Shown: positions 6,335 through 12,970, counted from the stretch's first letter. The stretch is DNA of 13,181 nt from Oscillospiraceae bacterium (GCA_022508705.1 JAFLUO010000049.1:1-13181); one strand, 5' to 3'. Notes: generated by a model not told the origin, from the sequence alone. Made by a program: numbers and translations.

Positions 6335-6832
6335 TTGAAAGAAATCGGCATTCGTGAACTTAAAGAAAATTTTGTTTCTATGATAAGCGACCAGTGGGCA
6401 CTGCTCACCGCAGGGAAACCGGACAATTACAATATGATGACAGTAAGCTGGGGCGGAATTGGTGAGCTTTGGGGCAAAGACGTTTGCTTTGTTTTTGTCC
6501 GTCCGCAAAGATATACCTATAAATATATGGAGCAAAACGAGTATTTTACTCTTTCCTTTTACGGCGGCGAATACAAAAAAGAGCTTGGAATTTGCGGCAG
6601 TAAATCGGGAAAGGACACAGACAAAACGGCTCTTATAGGCTTTGAACCGATGGAAATAGACAAATCTGTTTCATTTAAAGAAGCAAAAATCACCGTTCTT
6701 CTTCGCAAAATCGCTTATCAGGATATGGATCCTAAGGGCTTTATTGCACCTGAGATTACAGATAATTATAAAGCATCGGATTTTCACCGCACATATGTGG
6801 GCGAAATCGTAAAAGTGTTGGTTAACGATTAA
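6335..6832 (+). CDS. Flavin reductase-like (FMN-binding) domain protein
   Basis: A cytosolic 165-aa protein of the flavin reductase-like split-barrel family. The FMN-binding region is the NMMTVSWGGIGELWGKDVCFVFVRPQRYTY stretch (about 33-62), followed by FTLSFYGGEYKKELGICGSKSGKD, where the G-x-x-S-G-x-D segment matches relatives. Members bind FMN and reduce flavins or other substrates with NAD(P)H; the partner here is unknown. Start: TTG at 6335 lies 8 nt after GGAG (6323-6326). The GTG at 6326 overlaps that GGAG and is unlikely, although using it would add three residues. The gene has its own promoter and a terminator 16 bp past its stop, so it is monocistronic, divergent from the XRE-nth pair. 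Confidence 0.88.
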   Translation: MKEIGIRELKENFVSMISDQWALLTAGKPDNYNMMTVSWGGIGELWGKDVCFVFVRPQRYTYKYMEQNEYFTLSFYGGEYKKELGICGSKSGKDTDKTALIGFEPMEIDKSVSFKEAKITVLLRKIAYQDMDPKGFIAPEITDNYKASDFHRTYVGEIVKVLVND

Positions 6833-6843
6833 AGAGTAAAAAT

Positions 6844-6879
6844 GTAGGGGTCGGTTTAGGAACCGACCCGTATTTTTTT
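6844..6879 (+). terminator. Terminator built from a GTAGGGG-family palindrome
   Basis: The stem GGGTCGGTT (6848-6856) pairs with AACCGACCC (6861-6869), loop TAGG, followed by GTATTTTTTT. It ends the flavin-reductase-like gene. Its head GTAGGGG (6844-6850) matches the head of the palindromic repeats at 1107-1131 and 6958-6983. Confidence 0.85.
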
Positions 6880-6957
6880 GGTTTTATCCCTGCAAAAATT
6901 ATTCTTGATTCTTAGCGATATCGACTTCATTATTCATTTGACTGGATTATTTTTTTC

Positions 6958-6983
6958 GGGACGATGTGGGCATCGTCCCCTAC
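6958..6983 (-). repeat. Palindromic repeat, GTAGGGG family (copy 2)
   Basis: The stem GGGACGATG (6958-6966) pairs with CATCGTCCC (6971-6979), loop TGGG, then CTAC. The 25-bp core at 6959-6983 is identical to 1107-1131. It sits between the terminators of two convergent genes. Confidence 0.88.
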
Positions 6984-6990
6984 GAACAAA

Positions 6991-7020
6991 GGGGAGCAAG
7001 CTAAAACTTGCTCCCCGCTT
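6991..7020 (-). terminator. Terminator of the GntR-ABC operon
   Basis: A 10-bp GC-rich stem GGGGAGCAAG (6991-7000) with CTTGCTCCCC (7007-7016), loop CTAAAA, located 12 bp past the permease stop. On the minus strand it is followed by TTTGTT. On the plus strand it is followed by GCTTTT, so it may also stop leftover plus-strand transcription. Confidence 0.85.
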
Positions 7021-7027
7021 TTAATTA

Positions 7028-9472
7028 TCAGTTAAGAACGGACAGAGACTTTTCGGGAAGATACATTGTAACTATACAGTCATCTTCATAAATAACGTAT
7101 ACATATCTTCCGTTGTCACCGTATGTGTCATAAACCATACGAGAAGCATCTGCGATTTTATTCGCTTTTTCTGTGTCGTCAACCCGTGTAAGCTTTGAGT
7201 CGTTTGCGTTATACACAATTTCCATAAAATCAAGATAATTTCCCTGCGGTTTTTCTGCAAAAAGAGTTGCTACCTTTCTGCTGTAAAACCAGTCGTTACT
7301 TGAATTGCCAGCGCTCACGAAAACTTTGTGAACGTTGCCAGCGCTTACACTGTGCTCATCAAGATTCTTCACCGCGCTTAAAATTGAAAGGTTTTTATCG
7401 GGGTAAAGTACCGCTTTAACTGCCGTTTCATGAGGATTGGGTTCAAATTCTTTTACATATTCAAGTGTTTCGGTCATTTGCGGATAAATAAGAATCAAAG
7501 AAGATGCAATTCCTGTTTTTACCGTATTTTTCGCGCCCTCTGAATCTTCATAATAATAGCCGTAAAAATCCACCCAATCATACTCTGCCATGTATTTCAG
7601 TGTTTCATACCGAAGAGTTTCTATATTCCAAACAATGGCGCCGACAGGCTCACCGCCTTTTCCGTAATACTCGTCGTAAGTCATTTTGCAAAGGTCGTTA
7701 TAAAGAGCATCTTTTAATTCTTGGGTCATTTCATAGAAATTGACATTCTCATCGTCAATACCGTGGTAATTATAATTAAAATTATCTGTAAGAAGCGAGC
7801 CGTCAAAATAACTGAAGGTAGTTGCTCCCGAGTATTTATCCTCATCAATCTGACTGTATTCATACCCACCGTCTTCGGAATACGTTAATTCATAGTCCGC
7901 ATCATTTGAATTTAAGTCGTTCAGCTTCATTTTTAAAATAAGGTGGAAATAATCCGAATTGAATACTGCTTTATTGTAATCGTGAACGAGGTCTTCGGAG
8001 TAAACGGGGAAGTTTCTTGAAATAAGCTTACCGTCTTTTGTCTTTATTACAAAACTCACGTAATCAATTGCGTAGTTATTATTTTTCTTATCAGCTTTTA
8101 TTCTATTGAACTGTTCAGTGCAAAGGTTAATGTCCTCAGAATTGGAGCTTTTGCAGAGATAGGTATTTTTCTCATCATCATATCTTTCGGGATAATAATG
8201 ATACGTATCGTAATTTAAAATACCAAGCGGGTCAGAATAACTCATTGCAACATATTCAATATCCTTAGCTTCGGGGAGCTTGTTGAAGGTACCGAAATAC
8301 CCTGTGCCGATTACTACAAGAGAAATTATCGCGAAAAGTGCGGCTCCGCCGAAAACAGGAAGCATTCTTAAAACTGCTTTGATATTTCTGCGCATAATCA
8401 GCTCAGCTACAAAGAAAGCTACAGATGCACCAACTGCACAAATCAATATGCAAAGGGCTACACTGTGAATCTGATAACCGTATATATCGTCAAAAATCAT
8501 TAAAAAGCCAAATACGGTAACAAAGAAAACCATTACACCGTTAATGGCGCTTGAAACGTCAAATTTGCCGAATGAATTTGAATTTTCAGCCTTACGCTTT
8601 TTAAACAGGAGCAGTCCTAAAGCACAAACAGCAACGGATATAATCACCCATAATACAATGGGGAAAACGTCTGCTTTCCAAGTTATCAGTAAATCCTTCG
8701 GCACTTTTTCCCCTGTTATAAGCCTATTTAAATCTCTTTCTTCTAAAAGAGCCGTCCACGGTGAAAGAAGAAATATTTTTGATTCGTCTTCTGCGGTACC
8801 TACATAACCGCGCAAAAGCAATCCCTTTAAAAATGTGAAAATTCCGACAGCGGCAATAACAACACCGCTGGTTGAAGCTGATGTAATCGCCATTTCAATG
8901 ATAGAACCGGAAATTGATGCCGCAAATGCGCCGATGACAAGACCTGCAAGACCGCTTGTGAACAAAAGGAAAGTGTAATAGGCAAACAGCTTAAGCTGGT
9001 GCACATTATATCCAAACAGAGATACATTTGTAATAAAAGTGATAAAAAGCGGAATAACCGTTGCGACCAAAAGCTCTATTGCGCCTGCAAGAATGCGGTT
9101 AAGGAATAGGCGTGTGCGTGTAATACCCATACTGTAATAAACATTTACGCTTTTTTTCTTAAATGCGAATCGGAAAAGCATGAGAGCCATAAACATTCCG
9201 CAGAAAATCATTATTATCGGAATTATAGATGCACCGTAATAATAGCCGTAATCTTCCAGCGCACCGCCGAAATATGAAATAATTTCACGCTTACTTAAAA
9301 GATCTTTATATGTTAAATTGGTTCTCAACTCTTTTGCAAAGCTCGCCACCGGAATTACATATTTAATGCTAAGAACTATCAGTGCAACAATCGGCGCAAG
9401 GCATGCATCCTTTAAGCTTCTTAAAAAGTCTCTTGAATTAACTTTATCATTCAAAAATCTTTGTGATGTCAT
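7028..9472 (-). CDS. ABC transporter permease with C-terminal extracytoplasmic domain
   Basis: An 814-aa membrane protein with about nine membrane segments in its N-terminal half (near 26-44, 82-102, 131-152, 163-185, 198-217, 271-290, 311-328, 336-357, 371-393) and about 420 polar, Tyr/Asp/Asn-rich residues after the last one. An odd number of segments puts that tail outside the cell. The YYSMGITRTRLFLNRILAG segment resembles the cytoplasmic coupling region of ABC-2 permeases in YtrA-type operons. The tail may be the DUF6449-type domain, but I am not certain. Start ATG at 9472 has GGAGG nine bases upstream; an in-frame ATG at 9493 has no such site. It overlaps the ATPase gene by 26 bp and should form the transporter with it. 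The substrate is unknown; antibiotic or peptide export is a guess from the family. Confidence 0.85.
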   Translation of the reverse strand: MTSQRFLNDKVNSRDFLRSLKDACLAPIVALIVLSIKYVIPVASFAKELRTNLTYKDLLSKREIISYFGGALEDYGYYYGASIIPIIMIFCGMFMALMLFRFAFKKKSVNVYYSMGITRTRLFLNRILAGAIELLVATVIPLFITFITNVSLFGYNVHQLKLFAYYTFLLFTSGLAGLVIGAFAASISGSIIEMAITSASTSGVVIAAVGIFTFLKGLLLRGYVGTAEDESKIFLLSPWTALLEERDLNRLITGEKVPKDLLITWKADVFPIVLWVIISVAVCALGLLLFKKRKAENSNSFGKFDVSSAINGVMVFFVTVFGFLMIFDDIYGYQIHSVALCILICAVGASVAFFVAELIMRRNIKAVLRMLPVFGGAALFAIISLVVIGTGYFGTFNKLPEAKDIEYVAMSYSDPLGILNYDTYHYYPERYDDEKNTYLCKSSNSEDINLCTEQFNRIKADKKNNNYAIDYVSFVIKTKDGKLISRNFPVYSEDLVHDYNKAVFNSDYFHLILKMKLNDLNSNDADYELTYSEDGGYEYSQIDEDKYSGATTFSYFDGSLLTDNFNYNYHGIDDENVNFYEMTQELKDALYNDLCKMTYDEYYGKGGEPVGAIVWNIETLRYETLKYMAEYDWVDFYGYYYEDSEGAKNTVKTGIASSLILIYPQMTETLEYVKEFEPNPHETAVKAVLYPDKNLSILSAVKNLDEHSVSAGNVHKVFVSAGNSSNDWFYSRKVATLFAEKPQGNYLDFMEIVYNANDSKLTRVDDTEKANKIADASRMVYDTYGDNGRYVYVIYEDDCIVTMYLPEKSLSVLN

Positions 9473-10346
9473 ATTTCTTATCCTCCATTTCATTAAGGAA
9501 TACTTCTTCGAGCGTCAGTTTGTATTCGTCAACAGCAATAGGATGAAGTGCATTGAGCTTTTGCTTTTCTTCTATTGAGTTGTTATCGAAAACAATCGTT
9601 GCTATCTTACCGTCAATATCCAAAGACCTATATTTGATACCGCTGAAATCTTCACTCGTTATATCACGGTCAAAAATAAGCCTGTATTTGCCGTAATTTT
9701 GTGAAATATCATAAACTGAGCAATTCATTGCAAGGTGCTTGCCGTTAATAAGACCTGCGTGGTCGCAAAGGTTCGAAAGCTCCGCAAGGTTGTGTGAGGA
9801 AATAACTATTGAAGCGTCATTTTCCGCAATATATTCAAGAAACAGTTTCTTGGTAATATCTCTCTTCTGTGGGTCAAGTCCGTCAAAGGTTTCGTCAAGC
9901 AAAAGATATTTAGGCTTTGAGGCAAGCCCCAAAACAATCTCCGTCTGGCGTTGCATACCCTTTGAAAAGCCTCTTATTCTTTTCTTAGCGGAGAGCCCGA
10001 AGAGCTCAATCAAATTATCAAAGGTCTTCCAACTGAAATTGGGGTAATAATCCGCATAAAACTTTGCCATTGAATGAGGCGTGGCGCTCATTGGGAAATA
10101 GAGGTCATCAGGAATATAGAACATTTCCTTACGCACGCCGTTATTGTCAAATGTGTTTTGCCCGTCCATTAAAACCTCTCCCGCCTCGGGCTTGTAAATG
10201 CCTGCGGCAGTTTTTAAAAGTGTTGTTTTACCTGCGCCGTTGTAACCGATAAGACCGTAAATTGACGACGGCTCAACGTTAAAGGTTATTCCTTCAATGG
10301 CAGTAAAATCGCCGAATTTTTTCGTTATATTTTTAAATTCAATCAC
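9447..10346 (-). CDS. ABC transporter ATP-binding protein (YtrB-like)
   Basis: The 299-aa protein has a full nucleotide-binding domain: Walker A GYNGAGKT at 34-41, signature FSKGMQRQ from 127, Walker B LLLDE at 148-152, H-loop histidine in SSHNL near 185, then about 90 residues ending in LTLEEVFLNEM. The signature is FSKGM rather than LSGGQ, and the Q-loop region reads YIPDD with no glutamine; both are seen in this subfamily. It powers the permease encoded next. Start: GTG at 10346, nine bases after GGGAG and overlapping the GntR stop. ATG at 10355 (302 aa) is possible but lies right against the GGGAG. Overlaps on both sides show tight translational coupling. Confidence 0.92.
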   Translation of the reverse strand: MIEFKNITKKFGDFTAIEGITFNVEPSSIYGLIGYNGAGKTTLLKTAAGIYKPEAGEVLMDGQNTFDNNGVRKEMFYIPDDLYFPMSATPHSMAKFYADYYPNFSWKTFDNLIELFGLSAKKRIRGFSKGMQRQTEIVLGLASKPKYLLLDETFDGLDPQKRDITKKLFLEYIAENDASIVISSHNLAELSNLCDHAGLINGKHLAMNCSVYDISQNYGKYRLIFDRDITSEDFSGIKYRSLDIDGKIATIVFDNNSIEEKQKLNALHPIAVDEYKLTLEEVFLNEMEDKKYDITKIFE

Positions 10347-10716
10347 TTGTTTCATCTCCCTCGTAAATACTGTTTACTAATTCTGTTATTTCACTTTTTT
10401 TCGCTCCCATGGATTTAGCTTTTAAAATCGACTGTCTTGCTTCCTCCAAGGCGCTTTCTACAATTACATTCTTTGGTGAATTTCCGCTTATGAAGCTTCC
10501 CTTGCCTGCAACGGAATAAATTATTCCGCTAAGCTCCAAATCGGAAAAAGCACGCTTAATTGTGTTGATGTTTACCGAAAGCTCTGATGAAAGCTGGCGT
10601 AAGGACGGGAGCTGATCGCCCATTTTAAGCTCGCCTTGCCCGATAAGACCTATTATTTGCTCTTTGATTTGTTCATAAATCGGTGTTCGGGAATGGAAAT
10701 CCAAGAAAAATCTCAA
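10339..10716 (-). CDS. GntR family transcriptional regulator (YtrA subfamily)
   Basis: The 125-aa protein has an N-terminal winged HTH (FHSRTPIYEQIKEQIIGLIGQGELKMGDQLPSLRQLSSELSVNINTIKRAFSDLELSGIIYSVAGKGSFI, about 7-76) and a short C-terminal helical tail of about 45 residues, the size and shape of the YtrA subgroup. Such proteins repress their own ABC-transporter operons and are relieved by cell-envelope stress or antibiotics in studied cases. The start is TTG at 10716: GGAGGTGAT lies just upstream and no other start fits. Its stop overlaps the ATPase gene. The dyad at 10880-10906, over the predicted transcript start of this operon, is the likely binding site. Confidence 0.93.
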   Translation of the reverse strand: MRFFLDFHSRTPIYEQIKEQIIGLIGQGELKMGDQLPSLRQLSSELSVNINTIKRAFSDLELSGIIYSVAGKGSFISGNSPKNVIVESALEEARQSILKAKSMGAKKSEITELVNSIYEGDETSD

Positions 10717-10756
10717 ACAATATCACCTCCGTAAAAAAGTTTATATGAATTTATAT

Positions 10757-10837
10757 TTATTTCTTTTTAGATTTTAAGATAAGTAAAATAATGACTATTG
10801 GACAAACGGCTAAAACCGCACTCATAATTCTTTTCAT
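10757..10837 (-). CDS. Small membrane peptide (26 aa), first gene of the operon
   Basis: A 26-codon ORF, ATG at 10837 to TAA at 10757. A strong AAAGGAGG lies seven bases upstream of the start. It encodes MKRIMSAV, a hydrophobic core (about 7-21: AVLAVCPIVIILLIL) and the basic end KSKKK, i.e. a single-span membrane peptide, N-terminus probably outside or in the membrane by the positive-inside rule. It lies between the operon promoter and the GntR gene, 40 bp upstream of the latter. Function unknown: it could assist the transporter, act as a leader peptide, or be a small stress protein. The ribosome site and composition make translation likely, but no homologue is known to me. Confidence 0.65.
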   Translation of the reverse strand: MKRIMSAVLAVCPIVIILLILKSKKK

Positions 10838-10879
10838 AAAGTATTCCTCCTTTTTTAAATATTATGTCGTATCTGTGTC

Positions 10880-10906
10880 AACTGTGCTATTACAATTAGC
10901 ACAGTT
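10880..10906. promoter_or_regulatory. Operator dyad of the GntR-ABC operon
   Basis: A perfect 10-bp inverted repeat: AACTGTGCTA (10880-10889), spacer TTACAAT, TAGCACAGTT (10897-10906). It starts just downstream of the minus-strand -10 box and so covers the transcript start, where a bound YtrA-type GntR dimer would block transcription. Assignment to the GntR protein is inference from position. Confidence 0.8.
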
Positions 10907-10908
10907 AT

Positions 10909-10937
10909 ATAGTACACCCTGATTTTTCATTTGTCAA
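10909..10937 (-). promoter_or_regulatory. SigA promoter of the GntR-ABC operon
   Basis: On the minus strand TTGACA (10932-10937), 17-bp spacer, TACTAT (10909-10914). The -35 box is perfect. It is followed at once by the operator dyad, and gives a leader of about 60-65 nt to the small ORF. Confidence 0.85.
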
Positions 10938-10957
10938 CACCTTTTTACGGAATTTAA

Positions 10958-10986
10958 TTGACTTTAATTTTTATTAAAAGTATACT
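10958..10986 (+). promoter_or_regulatory. SigA promoter of the GH43-like gene
   Basis: TTGACT (10958-10963), 17-bp spacer, TATACT (10981-10986). Its -35 box is only 20 bp from the -35 of the divergent operon promoter, so the two share one control region. Confidence 0.8.
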
Positions 10987-11015
10987 TATTTTAAAAAAGT
11001 GAAAGGATGATAACT

Positions 11016-11945
11016 TTGGCTTACTTATTTGTTCATTTTAAAGAAAAAATTACTCCCGACGGCGAACAGGTTTATTTTGCTGTTTCAAAAGACGGGTTGA
11101 ACTTTGAGCAACTCAATGGCGGCGAACCGATACTCACAAGCACTATGGGCGAAAAAGGTTGCCGAGACATTGAAATCGTCCGTTTGCATACGGGCGGATT
11201 TATAATTATCACGACCGACCTTTCCATTGCATACAGAATGGACGAAAATTACCAAGTTAATTGGAAAGAAGTAAATTCCACGGGCAGTAAGTGTTTTTGT
11301 GCATGGCGCACTCCCGATTTAATAAATTTCAGCAAGCAAGAGCTGTTGCCCGTGGGCAGAGAAGATTTCGGTTGTATGTGGGCGCCTGAGGTATTTTTTG
11401 ATGAAGACACCGAAGAATATCTTATCCATTGGGGGTCAACTGTAAAGGGAAATAACTTTACACATATGATTATCTTCTGCTCCGTTACAAAGGATTTCAA
11501 AAGCTTCTCCGAGCCTGTTCCGTTCTTTGCAAAGGACAATGAAATTCTCGACTCCCACTTAACGAAAATCGGTGATACTTATCATTTGTTTTACAAAAAC
11601 TCCGACCACCCGCCAATGAATATGCACGCATACTCCAAAAACCTTTACGGTCCTTACACGCATGATGAGGCTTTTGAAAAATATATGAGCACCTTAGAAA
11701 AGCCGGGGGCCTACGAAGCGCCTACAAGCTATATTTTGCCCGACGGCAGATGGTGTCTTATGCTGGATTTCTTCGGCTGTGAAAAAGAAAAAATGGGGTA
11801 TGTCCCATTTATTTCAGACACTCCGGGCGACAGTAATTTTAAAATGTGCAAGGAAAAGTTTTCCTTCCCCTACGGCTTCAAGCACGGCAAGGTAATTGAA
11901 ATTACAGACGAGGAATACACAAAACTTAAAGAATATTATAAATAG
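11016..11945 (+). CDS. GH43-like glycoside hydrolase, five-bladed beta-propeller
   Basis: A 309-aa protein without signal peptide, so probably cytosolic, acting on short imported oligosaccharides. It matches glycoside hydrolase family 43: AYLFVHFK at the N-terminus, CRD at 49-51, WAPEVFFDE at 122-130, ILDSHL with D179, and GAYEAPTSYILPDGRWCLMLD with E234. D51, D179 and E234 are the likely base, pKa modulator and acid. The usual RDP is RDI here and the usual EGP is EAP, so activity or specificity may differ. Substrate (arabinoside, xyloside or other) cannot be told. Start: TTG at 11016 lies nine bases after AAAGG and gives the family's typical MAYLFVHF beginning. ATG at 11007 overlaps the ribosome site. 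Own promoter and terminator; divergent from the GntR operon. Confidence 0.88.
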   Translation: MAYLFVHFKEKITPDGEQVYFAVSKDGLNFEQLNGGEPILTSTMGEKGCRDIEIVRLHTGGFIIITTDLSIAYRMDENYQVNWKEVNSTGSKCFCAWRTPDLINFSKQELLPVGREDFGCMWAPEVFFDEDTEEYLIHWGSTVKGNNFTHMIIFCSVTKDFKSFSEPVPFFAKDNEILDSHLTKIGDTYHLFYKNSDHPPMNMHAYSKNLYGPYTHDEAFEKYMSTLEKPGAYEAPTSYILPDGRWCLMLDFFGCEKEKMGYVPFISDTPGDSNFKMCKEKFSFPYGFKHGKVIEITDEEYTKLKEYYK

Positions 11946-11951
11946 ACAAAG

Positions 11952-11980
11952 AAAAAAGCAAGTCAACAGACTTGCTTTTA
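11952..11980. terminator. Bidirectional terminator
   Basis: An 11-bp stem AAAAGCAAGTC (11954-11964) with GACTTGCTTTT (11969-11979), loop AACA, T-rich in both directions. It ends the GH43-like gene (plus) and the LURP-one gene (minus, stop at 12003). Confidence 0.9.
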
Positions 11981-12002
11981 TTGTTTACTGAAATTATATG
12001 TT

Positions 12003-12497
12003 TTATGTTGATGCTGACGCAGCCGCCGACGCAGATGCCTGTAAACAAGCATCAATAACCAGTACAACAGCAAGTGCATCTATATCATTGACACCTTGCT
12101 CAATGTTTATTTCATAAGTGTCTCCCCAAGTAAACCATTGCTTTGAAATAGTTGCAACCGTTCCAGTGCGAGAATAAATTTCATATTCATGGGCAAAGAA
12201 ATCGCCCTCAACGCTCCAGCCGAAGCCTTCAATAGAATATGACTGATGAAACAGCGTGAAATTTTTAACTGCCTGAGCCACATCTTCCCCATTTTTGTTT
12301 ATAAAATATTTAGGCAGGAAGCTCAAAACCTTTTGGTGAATAAAGCACACTTCATTGCCCGATAAATCAAAAATATGGAGTTTTTTGCCGAGTGTAAAAA
12401 CCTCTCCCCTTACATAATATTTATCATTACCGTATTCATCGTAAACCGTGAATTTGTCGCCCCATGAAAAAACCTTTTGCTTTACGTACAGTTTCAT
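12003..12497 (-). CDS. LURP-one-related (tubby C-terminal-like) protein
   Basis: A 164-aa protein made of repeated short beta strands typical of LURP-one/YxjI-type proteins: MKLYVKQKVFSWGDKFTVYDE, YYVRGEVFTLGKKLHIFDLSGNEVCFIHQKVLSFLPKYFI, then WSVEGDFFAHEYEIY and WFTWGDTYEINI, closing with a hydrophobic helix ALAVVLVIDACL. The fold is a barrel around a buried helix; bacterial functions are unknown. The chain ends in a low-complexity QASASAAASAST tail. Start: ATG at 12497, six bases after GGGGGTG. The upstream in-frame TTG at 12512 overlaps that site and is unlikely. Own promoter upstream and a shared terminator downstream, so it is a single-gene unit. Confidence 0.88.
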   Translation of the reverse strand: MKLYVKQKVFSWGDKFTVYDEYGNDKYYVRGEVFTLGKKLHIFDLSGNEVCFIHQKVLSFLPKYFINKNGEDVAQAVKNFTLFHQSYSIEGFGWSVEGDFFAHEYEIYSRTGTVATISKQWFTWGDTYEINIEQGVNDIDALAVVLVIDACLQASASAAASAST

Positions 12498-12528
12498 AAA
12501 AAACACCCCCAAACAAACTGTAGAATTC

Positions 12529-12557
12529 AGTATAGCATATATTTATATCGCCGACAA
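12529..12557 (-). promoter_or_regulatory. SigA promoter of the LURP-one gene
   Basis: On the minus strand TTGTCG (12552-12557), 17-bp spacer, TATACT (12529-12534), with TG one base upstream of the -10 box (extended -10). The leader to the ATG is about 25 nt. Confidence 0.7.
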
Positions 12558-12566
12558 AAAATTTCT

Positions 12567-12863
12567 TTACTTTTTAAAGTGAGAAACAATTTTTAATGTA
12601 ATTCCTGTAATTATATAAATTATGTTTAAACCGATAAGCAACCAGCCCCAGAAACTTTGTCCCTTAGTTTCCAGTAAAACAACTATTCCAATAAACAATC
12701 CAACTAACAAGACAACAGAAATGGCTAAGAAGATATAACCTATAATCTTTTTTCCTTTTTCAGTCAGCACCTTTTGCGGAACAAAAGCCGAGCAAAGAGC
12801 AAGAAATCCATCCACAAATATTTCAAAAATTGATTCAACCAAAACATCAAAAATAAAATCCAT
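12567..12863 (-). CDS. Small membrane protein, function unknown
   Basis: A 98-aa protein with a hydrophobic amphipathic N-terminal stretch (MDFIFDVLVESIFEIFVDGFLALCSAF), a polar link (VPQKVLTEKGKKIIG) and two membrane segments at about 42-64 and 71-91, ending in the basic SHFKK. I do not recognise a family. The ATG at 12863 follows GGTGGGGATGAT and a near-consensus promoter. It lies upstream of the LURP-one gene in the same direction with 69 bp between, but each has its own promoter. Codon and base composition match the neighbours, so it is probably a real gene. Confidence 0.75.
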   Translation of the reverse strand: MDFIFDVLVESIFEIFVDGFLALCSAFVPQKVLTEKGKKIIGYIFLAISVVLLVGLFIGIVVLLETKGQSFWGWLLIGLNIIYIITGITLKIVSHFKK

Positions 12864-12883
12864 ATCATCCCCACCCTAAGGTA

Positions 12884-12912
12884 ATTATAGCATAAAGAAT
12901 GCATTTAGTCAA
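12884..12912 (-). promoter_or_regulatory. SigA promoter of the small membrane protein gene
   Basis: On the minus strand TTGACT (12907-12912), 17-bp spacer, TATAAT (12884-12889), with TG one base upstream of the -10 box. Close to consensus. Confidence 0.8.
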
Positions 12913-12925
12913 AATTACCAATTGT

Positions 12926-12970
12926 TCATCAGCATAAGCGACATCACTTGCCCGTAGGGCAAACATCATT
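12926..12970 (-). repeat. Hairpin unit linked by ATGATGT-like spacers
   Basis: On the minus strand: ATGATGT, a perfect hairpin TTGCCC-TAC-GGGCAA (12948-12962), GTGATGT, CGCTTATGC, then TGATGAA. Short palindromes joined by an A/GTGATGT linker resemble dispersed repeat arrays seen in Clostridia genomes. This would be a short, decayed copy. Located between the small membrane protein gene and the tRNA-Cys terminator. Confidence 0.5.

Noticed and set aside
6218..6535. Minus-strand 105-codon frame overlapping the flavin-reductase-like gene
   Set aside because: It crosses the plus-strand promoter and gene start, its composition is that of a shadow frame, and no ribosome site is seen.
9739..10252. 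Plus-strand open frames opposite the ABC ATPase gene
   Set aside because: Antisense to a gene with all nucleotide-binding motifs; no ribosome site and no family resemblance.
10838..10900. Riboswitch or T-box in the leader of the GntR operon
   Set aside because: The leader is only about 60 nt and its only clear structure is the operator dyad at the transcript start. No conserved riboswitch motif is visible.
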